DNA of 46,304 nucleotides, taken from NCBI GenBank assembly GCA_027051095.1, contig JALUAM010000041.1, positions 1 through 46,304 on the forward strand, read 5' to 3'. Below, one piece after another: positions 39,899 to 46,304 of the stretch; position 1 is the first letter of the stretch, and every line of letters begins with the position of its first letter. Below the pieces are notes generated by a model, which did not search any database, was not told the DNA's origin, and was given only the letters and a program-made list of their open reading frames with translations. A program made the translations under genes and the position numbers. Origin of the DNA: Acidilobaceae archaeon. Its GTDB lineage: Archaea; Thermoproteota; Thermoprotei_A; Sulfolobales; Acidilobaceae.

Positions 39899-40883
39899 CG
39901 CTCTCTCCCTCTCCGCTCTCTAGGAGCGTGGCCAGGTATTCAGCTATAGCCCTAGCCAGTGGGGGCGGAACAGCCTCACCCACCATGTTGTACTGGGCGT
40001 CCCTGCTACCGAGGAACACGTGGTAATCGGGGAACCCCATCAGCCTGGCCTGCTCCCTAACGGTCAGCAGCCTGTCCTCGAAGGGGTGAATAAACCTGCT
40101 CGTACCCATAACCGTGGGCGCGTTGTCGTCGGGGTCCAACCTTATATAATTGGGTATCCGCTTCCCCCCAGCTCCCTCGAACTCTATGAGACCCTCTCCC
40201 CTCCTAAGCCTGTGAAGCCTCCTCCTATGCCTCCTGGGAGGCTCTGGCGGCTCCTCGTGGTTGGGAGGCCAGGTAGAGCCGGGCGGGGGCAGATCCCTAA
40301 GAGCATCCCATACTGTGGGCCCGCGCCTCTTCTTAGGCCTAAGCCTCACATTTGAGACGAAAACCCTTACCCTCCTGCTAGGAGTCCCGTGCTCCTCGGC
40401 TCTGAGAACGTTGAAGTAGACCTCCCTGTAGCCAGCCTTCCTTAGTTCCCTCCTAATTGCGGAGGCTATGCTACCTTCCATTATGCCGGGGACGTTCTCT
40501 ATGACGAAGAACCGCGGCCTAAGTTCTCCAATAATCCTTATGGCGTGGAGAAAGAGCTGGCCCGCTGGGTCGGAGTAGAGCCTGTCGAGGGGGTCAACCA
40601 TCCTCCTGGGGTTAGCGCCTGTAAACGGCTCGCAGGGCGGACTAGCGATGACTACGTCAACCTCCCTGGGCGAGAGCGATGCGAGAGACGCTAGGTCTAA
40701 ACCTCTAACCTCCTTTATATCGTCGGCTACTACTGTTGCATGAGGGAAGTTGACTTTGTACGTCTTAGCGGCGGGAGGGTAATTGTCAACCGCCGCCATG
40801 ACTCTGAAACCAGCCTCTTCGAAGCCCCTAGCGAAGCCTCCTCCACCAGAGAATAAGTCAATAACCGTATACCCTCTTCTCAT
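39891..40883 (-). CDS. DNA (cytosine-5-)-methyltransferase, orphan
   Basis: A 330-residue C5-methyltransferase. Motif I is [19 protein letters not shown], motif IV is ASPPCEPFTGAN with catalytic Cys84, motif VI is ENV (Glu129), motif VIII is TPSRRVRVFVS, motif IX is near HPFEDRLLTVREQARLMGFP, and motif X is YNMVGEAVPPPLARAIAEYL. All catalytic motifs are intact. The target-recognition part is short, Pro- and Arg-rich (about 205-255). No restriction endonuclease is nearby. It overlaps tfe by 26 bases and the SPOUT-like gene by eight, so it is embedded in a housekeeping operon, not a mobile restriction cassette. The recognised sequence is unknown. Confidence 0.92.
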   Translation of the reverse strand: MRRGYTVIDLFSGGGGFARGFEEAGFRVMAAVDNYPPAAKTYKVNFPHATVVADDIKEVRGLDLASLASLSPREVDVVIASPPCEPFTGANPRRMVDPLDRLYSDPAGQLFLHAIRIIGELRPRFFVIENVPGIMEGSIASAIRRELRKAGYREVYFNVLRAEEHGTPSRRVRVFVSNVRLRPKKRRGPTVWDALRDLPPPGSTWPPNHEEPPEPPRRHRRRLHRLRRGEGLIEFEGAGGKRIPNYIRLDPDDNAPTVMGTSRFIHPFEDRLLTVREQARLMGFPDYHVFLGSRDAQYNMVGEAVPPPLARAIAEYLATLLESGEGESGD

Positions 40884-41427
40884 CCCTCTTGATCTCCTCC
40901 TCCAGTGCTTCGATCCTACTTCTAAGCTTACTTATACCCCCCGACCTGTCCTCCTCTTCGAGGACCGAGCCGCAGCGCGGGCATATGTAGTCGTTCTCTA
41001 GGGCCTGCTGGAGAGTGTACCTGGTGCCGTCGCTCGGGCACACATAGAACGTGTTCTCCTCTTCATACTTAAGCCTCTCCTTGAGCCTTTGAAGAACTAG
41101 CTTCTTCCTGTTGAGCAGCACTATATTTATATTGTCGGGGTCCACCCTCCAGAAGTACCTGGAGACCTCCTTCTCCGGATGCCTCCTCCTCCTGTGAACA
41201 GCTATCCCATAATCCTCGAGAAGCCTAAGTATCTTCCTTATCTCGCTCTGCCTATAGCCGGTAACGCTCTCTATGTCGTCGTCGCTGAGCCCCCCCTTGG
41301 GGGTTTCGCTGAGGATTAGATGGAATATGTGGACAGCCTTGCTAGGGTCTATGTTGTGGGTCTCAGCTAGGCGCCTCACGAAGGCCTCTAGGCTCTTGAG
41401 GGGGTCGTTTCCGCCCCTCTCCTTCAA
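40858..41427 (-). CDS. tfe: Transcription factor E, alpha subunit (TFE)
   Basis: A 189-residue TFIIE-alpha homologue that helps open promoters with RNA polymerase, TBP and TFB. The N-terminal extended winged helix covers about residues 25-90 ([40 protein letters not shown]). The zinc ribbon shows [10 protein letters not shown] and [10 protein letters not shown], so the first knuckle is C-P-S-D, giving three Cys plus possibly Asp. A charged C-terminal coiled region follows. TTG start, lying 65 bases inside the end of trm56, a strong sign of coupled translation. Confidence 0.94.
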   Translation of the reverse strand: MKERGGNDPLKSLEAFVRRLAETHNIDPSKAVHIFHLILSETPKGGLSDDDIESVTGYRQSEIRKILRLLEDYGIAVHRRRRHPEKEVSRYFWRVDPDNINIVLLNRKKLVLQRLKERLKYEEENTFYVCPSDGTRYTLQQALENDYICPRCGSVLEEEDRSGGISKLRSRIEALEEEIKRDEKRVYGY

Positions 41428-41962
41428 CTCTCTTACCCCTCACGGCCTCGATTATCCTTAAGCGGGCTCCCTCATATTCGAGATATACCCATTCACCCCT
41501 AAATAGCCTGTCCAGGAATATAGCGAGAGCTGCGACCTCGCTGTGAGGCTGCAGGCCTATAGACACGTTATAGTCAGCCTCCTCGTAATAGTATTTCTCT
41601 ACCTTCTCGGCCCCCACAACTATAAGCTTTGGCCGCGGACTCGAAGCTATGACACCTATGACGTCGTCAACGTTGACACCATACATGGTTAGGTGTATTA
41701 CTTCCCCGCCGCTCTTCTTCCAGGCCCTTACATATGATTTACCGGGGACCCCGCATTCTAGGTGGAAAGGGCCGCCCCACCTCTCTACAACTTTAGCAAT
41801 GCTATTCATGACTGACTCGTCGCAATCCCCTTCAAGCACGAACCCGTTGGCTCCGAAGGCTCTAGCTACTAGGGCTACATGAGTCGTAATCCTCTTGTCC
41901 CTCTCAGGCCTATGACCTAGCCTTAAAACATAGACTTTACCGTATACCCCGCCCGGCTTCAC
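41363..41962 (-). CDS. trm56: tRNA (cytidine(56)-2'-O)-methyltransferase
   Basis: A 199-residue SPOUT enzyme methylating the ribose of C56 in the tRNA T-loop, an archaeal modification made by this family except where a C/D guide is used instead. The start [20 protein letters not shown] and [17 protein letters not shown] are diagnostic, and [20 protein letters not shown] is the knot region. The last 25 residues are charged and probably exist only because of the overlap with tfe. A CTATAATG box near 41982 suggests a leaderless GTG start. Confidence 0.92.
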   Translation of the reverse strand: MKPGGVYGKVYVLRLGHRPERDKRITTHVALVARAFGANGFVLEGDCDESVMNSIAKVVERWGGPFHLECGVPGKSYVRAWKKSGGEVIHLTMYGVNVDDVIGVIASSPRPKLIVVGAEKVEKYYYEEADYNVSIGLQPHSEVAALAIFLDRLFRGEWVYLEYEGARLRIIEAVRGKRVEGEGRKRPPQEPRGLREAPS

Positions 41963-42000
41963 AGCGGCGCCCCGGGCATTATAGAATGAGGGGGTTTAAG

Positions 42001-43086
42001 CTAATGTGGGCTGAGTAGTGAAAGCAGGATTCCAAGCAGCTCTTCTATGCCGTAGCCTTTGGTCGCAGACACCCTGACCACGGCTTTAACGCCGGGCACT
42101 GTAAATGCGATCCTTTTAACTAGGGCTTCCTTCTCGTCTACGCGGGACGCCACGTCTACCTTATTGAGAGCTATGACCGTGGGCAGGCCTAGCGAGCCTA
42201 TCCTAGCTAGAGTGTTGAAGCCGGCCGCGACCTTTTCCCTGATCTCGCTCTCGCTCTCAGAGGCGTCGACAACAAATAGTATTGCATCGGCATACCTTAT
42301 CTCGGCTAGCGTAGCATGGAAGGCCTCTACTATCTCGGGCGGCACGTCCCTTATAAATCCGACAGTATCCACGGCCACAACCTTTCCACCGTTGGGAGTG
42401 CTCACGCCCTTCACAGTCCCGTGTTTGGGCTGAAGCGTAGTGAAGTATTCGGGGCCGACTGGCATGTTATAGCCTGTAAGGGCATTGAAAAGAGTAGTCT
42501 TCCCCGCCGACGCGTAGCCTACTATAGCCACATGCATTATGCCGCTCCTAGACCTGCTCTTAAGCCTAGACTCCCGCAGCTTCTTAAGCTCATCGAGTTC
42601 TCTCCTAATCCTAGAGAGCCTCCTAGTTAAATGTCGGTAGTACTCGTCTATCGCATATTTACCTGGGCCCAGGAAGCCTGGGAGCTCTCCTAGCTTACTC
42701 CTCCTGACTAGCTCCCTGACTAGGGGGATCTCATGTCTTATCCTCGCCGCCTCGATTTGTAGCAGGGCTTCCTTGCTCCTCGCATGTTTTGCGAATATCT
42801 CGAGTATAAGCATGACCCTATCAACTACTCTAGCCTTGGAGTGCTTCATGAGTATGAATGCTGCCGAGGGCTTCAAGCTCCCATAATATATTATTGTTGA
42901 GGCTCCCCTCTCGGCGACCTCGCTTACTATCGAGTCGAGAAGACCCTTCTTGATATAACCTTCATACCTAGCCTTCACCATAGACACTATGTTGTAGCCC
43001 GCCGTCTCAGCTAGGGACATCGCCTCCTCTAGGTGGCTAATCATGCTCCTGGGGATTACTAGTACGGCATTCTCCCTAAGCGTCAA
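42001..43086 (-). CDS. hflX: HflX-family GTPase
   Basis: A 361-residue ribosome-associated GTPase. The N-terminal HflX domain and a helical linker (RRLSRIRRELDELKKLRESR) lead to the G domain: G1 VGYASAGKTTLFNALTG, G2 around TLQPKHGTVKG, G3 VAVDTVGFIRDVPPE, G4 IALNKVD and G5 VSATKG. HflX proteins rescue or split stalled 70S-type ribosomes under stress in bacteria; the archaeal role is less clear. The start overlaps the MBF1 stop by four bases (ATGA-type coupling). Confidence 0.94.
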   Translation of the reverse strand: MTLRENAVLVIPRSMISHLEEAMSLAETAGYNIVSMVKARYEGYIKKGLLDSIVSEVAERGASTIIYYGSLKPSAAFILMKHSKARVVDRVMLILEIFAKHARSKEALLQIEAARIRHEIPLVRELVRRSKLGELPGFLGPGKYAIDEYYRHLTRRLSRIRRELDELKKLRESRLKSRSRSGIMHVAIVGYASAGKTTLFNALTGYNMPVGPEYFTTLQPKHGTVKGVSTPNGGKVVAVDTVGFIRDVPPEIVEAFHATLAEIRYADAILFVVDASESESEIREKVAAGFNTLARIGSLGLPTVIALNKVDVASRVDEKEALVKRIAFTVPGVKAVVRVSATKGYGIEELLGILLSLLSPH

Positions 43087-43598
43087 TCCTCATCCCTTTT
43101 AACCACGACTATATCTCCAAAGGTAAGGTAGTCCTCATCCTCATCGGAGTAGTAGGACTCCTCGTCTACAACGGGCTCCAGCAGTTTTACCTTGAGGAGG
43201 CTCTCTATTCTACGCGCCAACTCTATGCTAGGCTTCACCTTGCCGCTCTCAATCTTCCTGAGCATGGACTCGCTTATTCTCAGCTTCTGAGCGAGCACTG
43301 CGGTAGACCAGCCTTTAGCCTCTCTCGCAGCCCTAATCCTCTCGGCATAGTCCTCGACTAAGTCGTATAATTCTAGTGATGCACGCCTTCTACGCCTGGC
43401 CTTCATCGTTGGGGCTTTAAAGCCGCGGTGCCCTCCTCCGCTCTCTCTTACAGGTTTAGCTAGCCCCGACCTCGAAAGTTTCTCGTAGCACTCGAAGCAC
43501 AGGTACATGTGGCTGCCATCCACGTCTGCATAGATAGGTCTCCCTTCAATCCTCTTACCGCATATCTCACAGTAATACTCTGCACTCACAACTCCCAT
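43083..43598 (-). CDS. mbf1: Multiprotein bridging factor 1 (aMBF1)
   Basis: A 171-residue archaeal MBF1. The N-terminal zinc ribbon is YYCEICGKRIEGRPIYA with LCFECYEK (C-x2-C twice). A basic linker follows, then the helix-turn-helix core: RIRAAREAKGWSTAVLAQKL, RISESMLRKIESGKVKPSIE. The tail is acidic. In archaea aMBF1 binds the small ribosomal subunit, linking transcription and translation. It begins the minus-strand information-processing operon. Confidence 0.94.
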   Translation of the reverse strand: MGVVSAEYYCEICGKRIEGRPIYADVDGSHMYLCFECYEKLSRSGLAKPVRESGGGHRGFKAPTMKARRRRRASLELYDLVEDYAERIRAAREAKGWSTAVLAQKLRISESMLRKIESGKVKPSIELARRIESLLKVKLLEPVVDEESYYSDEDEDYLTFGDIVVVKRDED

Positions 43599-43738
43599 CC
43601 TGCCATATTTATTGAGTAGAATGTGGCTGCTAGATAAAAACTCAAATAGCCGTGTATTGCTGATACAGGGTTCATATTTTACTTTGCGATGTTCAACGGC
43701 TTGCGATTAGTTTATGTGGAGCCTGGGGAGGGGGTTAC

Positions 43739-43807
43739 ATGAGGCTTAATATCTTAAATACTCTCTCGCGCCTTAAGATTTCTCCCGGGGGATCAGGTGC
43801 CTATTAA
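43739..43807 (+). other. Short upstream reading frame overlapping the PAN start
   Basis: An ATG behind GGGGAGGGGG opens a 22-codon frame ([20 protein letters not shown], then AY) that ends at TAA 43805-43807, a few bases past the PAN GTG. It could be a coupling leader, but CTTAAATA at 43752-43759 inside it looks like the PAN TATA box, in which case the frame is not transcribed from that promoter. Confidence 0.25.
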
Positions 43808-45005
43808 TAGTAGCAGGGAGAGCGCGAGGTCTCACAAGGCCGCGTCTCCTGCGGAGGACTTAGAAGTTAAAGCGTTGAAGGATAGGATTAAGAGTTTAAC
43901 TCGCGAGAAGCTCAGCCTCATGCGCGAGCTAGAGCACTACAGGAACGAGCTCAGCAAGCTACTAGCACCGCCCTACATAGAAGCTGTCGTGTTAGAGGTG
44001 CTGGAGGATGGTAGGGTGGTTGTGAAGAGTAGCACGGGGCCAAATCTAATAGTTAATGTAGCCGCGGGTGTAGACGTATCCAAGCTGAGGCCTGGCGCCA
44101 TAGTCGCACTCAACAATAGGGGCTCAACTATAGTCGAGGTTCTCCCCGGAAGACACGACCCAATGGTAAAGGCGATGGAGGTGGAGGAGAGGCCTAGAGT
44201 GAGATTCAGCGATGTAGGGGGCCTCGAGAGGCAGATAAGAGAGCTGTACGAGGTTGTCGTGCTGCCTCTGAAGAAGCCGGAATTGTTCAGGGAGCTGGGT
44301 ATAGAGCCGCCGAAAGGCGTACTCCTCTACGGCCCCCCGGGTACGGGTAAAACACTCCTGGCTAAGGCTGTGGCCGGGGAAACCGAAGCAACTTTCATAA
44401 GGGTGGTCGCCAGCGAGTTAGTTAACAAGTTCATAGGCGAGGGCGCTAGGCTGGTGAGAGAGATATTCAAGCTCGCCAGAGAGAAGGCGCCCTCAATAGT
44501 GTTTATAGATGAGATTGATGCGATAGCGTCGAGGCGTCTAGACCTGGGCACGAGCGGGGATAGGGAGGTTCAGAGGACCTTAGTCCAGCTTCTAGCGGAG
44601 CTGGACGGCTTCGACCCACTAGATAACGTCAAGGTTATAGCGGCAACCAACAGGATAGACCTACTTGACCCGGCGATACTTAGGCCCGGCCGCTTCGATA
44701 GGATCATAGAGGTGCCTCTGCCCGATAAGAGGGGGAGGCTTGAGATACTAAGGATTCACACGCGGAGGGTTAAGCTGGCTAGGGACGTAGACCTAGAGCG
44801 GATAGCAGACATAACTGAGGGCTTCAGCGGCGCCGACCTTAAGGCGGTAGTTACAGAGGCGGGCTACTTCGCAATCAGAAAGGGAAGGAGAGTTATAACT
44901 ATGGAGGACTTAGTCGAAGCTGTAGCCAAGGTTAAGGAGAGTGTGGAGAAGAGGAGGGGCATAGCTCTTAAAGGGGTACACGGGGCGGGCCTCATGGTTA
45001 TATGA
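43797..45005 (+). CDS. pan: Proteasome-activating nucleotidase (PAN)
   Basis: A 402-residue AAA ATPase that unfolds and feeds proteins to the 20S proteasome. The N-terminal coiled coil (about 22-55: [20 protein letters not shown]) precedes the OB domain. AAA motifs: Walker [19 protein letters not shown], pore loop [12 protein letters not shown], Walker [16 protein letters not shown] and arginine fingers [15 protein letters not shown]. The protein ends [10 protein letters not shown]: the usual hydrophobic-Tyr-X motif that docks on the proteasome is missing its tyrosine. GTG start with GGGGGATCA upstream. Confidence 0.95.
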   Translation: MPINSSRESARSHKAASPAEDLEVKALKDRIKSLTREKLSLMRELEHYRNELSKLLAPPYIEAVVLEVLEDGRVVVKSSTGPNLIVNVAAGVDVSKLRPGAIVALNNRGSTIVEVLPGRHDPMVKAMEVEERPRVRFSDVGGLERQIRELYEVVVLPLKKPELFRELGIEPPKGVLLYGPPGTGKTLLAKAVAGETEATFIRVVASELVNKFIGEGARLVREIFKLAREKAPSIVFIDEIDAIASRRLDLGTSGDREVQRTLVQLLAELDGFDPLDNVKVIAATNRIDLLDPAILRPGRFDRIIEVPLPDKRGRLEILRIHTRRVKLARDVDLERIADITEGFSGADLKAVVTEAGYFAIRKGRRVITMEDLVEAVAKVKESVEKRRGIALKGVHGAGLMVI

Positions 45006-45043
45006 GTCCCCGCGCTTCCATGCTTCCTACCCGGTCGCCGCCT

Positions 45044-45364
45044 CTACATCCTCTTGATGCATAAGTAGTATTTCACGTTATCCTTCAGGCCCAGCGGCGG
45101 CTTGAAGAGAAACAGTATGCCCCAAAGGCTGAGGAGCTCCGCATCGTCTCTAAACGCTGCAAGATAACCATGCCCGCAGAAGTCGAACGGATCAAGGCTT
45201 TCAGGCCTCTTATCGCTCACCAGTATCTTTATCTTGTCGCCCTCGGACAGGGCTAGAAGGCCCTCTATAACGTCGAAGGTTATCATCATGTCGCCCGCTC
45301 TCGCGTAAGCTATCTTCTGGCCCCTCAGCTTGCCGGGCTCAACTTTCTCTACTATAGCGTCCAT
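45044..45364 (-). CDS. rpo8: RNA polymerase subunit Rpo8 (RpoG)
   Basis: About 106 residues resembling the crenarchaeal Rpb8-like subunit: MITFDVIEGLLALSEGDKIK, then SLDPFDFCGHGYLAAF, LLSLWGILFLFKPPLGL and the terminal KYYLCIKRM, parallel to the OB-fold order of RPB8 (ending YLLMKKL in eukaryotes). The subunit is known in crenarchaeal polymerases and lacking in most Euryarchaeota. ATG 45364 is chosen for the GGAGG five bases ahead; GTG 45388 would add eight residues and lie close to the predicted transcript start. Identity judged by eye. Confidence 0.72.
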   Translation of the reverse strand: MDAIVEKVEPGKLRGQKIAYARAGDMMITFDVIEGLLALSEGDKIKILVSDKRPESLDPFDFCGHGYLAAFRDDAELLSLWGILFLFKPPLGLKDNVKYYLCIKRM

Positions 45365-45410
45365 TTCAACCTCCAAAACCCACACCACTCTAAGCGCTTG
45401 AAGCCTTAGA

Positions 45411-45424
45411 GGAGTATAAACCCA
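45411..45424. promoter_or_regulatory. Shared two-way TATA element of rpo8 and tgt
   Basis: GTATAAAC (45414-45421) reads GTTTATAC on the other strand, so it works as a TATA box both ways. It lies 26 bases before the tgt GTG (leaderless start) and about 26 bases before a minus-strand start near 45392 for rpo8. Divergent transcription from one element is the simplest reading. Confidence 0.45.
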
Positions 45425-45442
45425 TCTCCCGGGGTTGTAGGG

Positions 45443-46304
45443 GTGCCCGCGCCCGGCGCCTTTGAGATAAGAGATGTAGACCTAGGAGGGAGAATTGGAA
45501 GGTTATATACTAAGTCGGGGTATATAGAGACTCCCGCGTTCTTCCCCGTCATAGACATAGAGAGGCAGGAGGTTCCTGTAAGGGAGGTTGCGGATGTGGG
45601 CTTCAAGCAAGTGATAACTAATGCATATCTAATATTGAAACGGTATGGGTGGGAGGCCGCAGAGAAGGGGGTTCATGGAATACTGGGCTTCGACGGCATA
45701 GTGATGACCGACTCGGGAGCTTACCAGATACTAGAGTACGGTGAAATAGAGGTGGACCAGAAAACAATAATAAGGTTTCAGCAAGAGATTGGGAGCGACA
45801 TAGCTGTGATTCTCGATATACCCACCGGCGACGTTGAGAGGAGTCTAGCAGAGAGAAGCGTGGCGGAGACTCTGAGGAGGGCTAGAGAGGCTGTTCAACT
45901 CATTAAAGACGATTCGGAGAGGGTATGGGTTCTGCCCGTACAGGGGGGTAAATATTACGATCTAGTTGAGGCTTCTGCAAGGGAAGCCGCGGGGTTACAT
46001 CAATACTACAAGATGTTTGGGGTTGGAAGTCCTACTGTGTTCCTAGAAAGGTATCTGTACGACGTTGTGATTGAGGCCGTCTATAGGGCTAAGAAGTGGC
46101 TGCCCGGGGGGAGACCTGTCCATCTCTTCGGGGCAGGCCACCCACTTATAATATACTTCGCAGTAGCTCTGGGCGTTGATACCTTCGATTCGGCGTCTTA
46201 CATACTCTACGCTAGAGACGGCAGGTATATAACGGAGTGGGGGGTGTATAGGCTGGAGGAGCTGGACTACTTTCCGTGCAGCTGCCCCGTATGCTCTAGG
46301 TATA
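45443..46304 (+). CDS. tgt: Archaeosine/queuine-type tRNA-guanine transglycosylase (partial)
   Basis: The first 287 residues of an archaeal TGT, cut by the right edge. IGRLYTKSGYIETPAFFPVI is the family start, VMTDSGAYQILEYGEIEVDQ holds the catalytic-site aspartate, and VHLFGAGHPLIIYFAVALGV with FDSASYILYARDGRYI is the base-exchange pocket. The last residues show CSCPVC, the first zinc ligands. The archaeal enzyme puts preQ0 in place of guanine 15 in the D-loop of tRNA; the PUA-bearing C-terminal part expected in archaea is beyond the window. GTG start, leaderless. Confidence 0.95.
   Translation, partial: MPAPGAFEIRDVDLGGRIGRLYTKSGYIETPAFFPVIDIERQEVPVREVADVGFKQVITNAYLILKRYGWEAAEKGVHGILGFDGIVMTDSGAYQILEYGEIEVDQKTIIRFQQEIGSDIAVILDIPTGDVERSLAERSVAETLRRAREAVQLIKDDSERVWVLPVQGGKYYDLVEASAREAAGLHQYYKMFGVGSPTVFLERYLYDVVIEAVYRAKKWLPGGRPVHLFGAGHPLIIYFAVALGVDTFDSASYILYARDGRYITEWGVYRLEELDYFPCSCPVCSRY

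Noticed and set aside
43739-43807. A regulatory leader peptide for PAN as a firm call
   Set aside because: The frame contains what looks like the PAN TATA box (CTTAAATA), so it may not be transcribed; kept only as a low-confidence feature.
1-46304. CRISPR arrays, insertion sequences, integrase or attachment sites, toxin-antitoxin pairs
   Set aside because: No regularly spaced repeats, transposase or integrase motifs, or tRNA-flanked direct repeats were seen; gene order looks like stable core genome.

Overview
This window (about 46 kb, high GC, densely packed) comes from a hyperthermophilic-type crenarchaeon (Thermoproteota), most likely Desulfurococcales/Acidilobales-like; I cannot name the species. 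The basis is the archaeal 16S rRNA 5' end on the minus strand at the left edge, many GTG/TTG starts, heavy AGG/AGA and ATA codon use, TATA boxes about 25 bases ahead of starts with little or no leader, and lineage markers: an Rpo8-like RNA polymerase subunit, an ESCRT-III-like (CdvB-type) protein, TFE, aMBF1, PAN, aRF1, geranylgeranyl reductase, Trm56 and archaeal-type CoA synthesis enzymes. No CRISPR array, insertion sequence, prophage or tRNA gene was seen.

Layout. 1-784: 5' end of 16S rRNA, a hairpin-rich pre-rRNA leader of about 220 bases with its promoter, then GC-rich non-coding DNA. 785-4827: a DedA/VTT-like membrane protein, an ABC-2 exporter pair, a winged-helix-like unknown and a DUF411 protein. 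4819-8563 (minus): a cofactor operon, CoaBC - NadE - pantoate kinase - phosphopantothenate synthetase. 8678-12201: Ard1-type N-acetyltransferase, geranylgeranyl reductase, Hsp20, ZPR1. 12213-16107 (minus): phosphohexulose isomerase, two overlapping paralogous nucleotidyltransferase-fold genes, two unknowns and a His-rich protein. 16304-16384 (minus): a candidate H/ACA guide RNA. 16460-25494: an unknown winged-helix protein, a C2H2 mini-protein, aldo/keto reductase, GlyA, GNAT, CinA-like, DUF59 and SerS, then an ESCRT-III-like protein. 25563-30095: an STT3/AglB-like membrane protein with an altered WWDYG motif, cyclic 2,3-diphosphoglycerate synthetase, carbamate kinase. 30263-38009: an S2P-type protease, small Cys-motif proteins, a COG1318-type regulator, NadM, aRF1, ornithine carbamoyltransferase and three DNA-binding-type or unknown proteins. 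38218-43598 (minus): an information-processing cluster, MBF1 - HflX - Trm56 - TFE - C5-methyltransferase - SPOUT-like - NreA. 43797-46304: PAN, Rpo8, and a truncated archaeal TGT.

How the genes connect. Cofactor supply (CoA; NAD through NadE and NadM), one-carbon and sugar-phosphate metabolism (GlyA, phosphohexulose isomerase), membrane lipid saturation (GGR), envelope work (ABC exporter, STT3-like, S2P) and gene expression (TFE, MBF1, Rpo8, aRF1, SerS, Trm56, TGT, HflX, PAN) are represented. The most novel items are the H/ACA RNA, whose pocket complements the helix 93 region of 23S rRNA; the tandem nucleotidyltransferase pair beside phosphohexulose isomerase; the STT3-like protein with a degenerate catalytic motif beside a short ESCRT-III-like gene; an orphan C5-methyltransferase overlapping tfe; and a pair of small proteins sharing a four-cysteine pattern.
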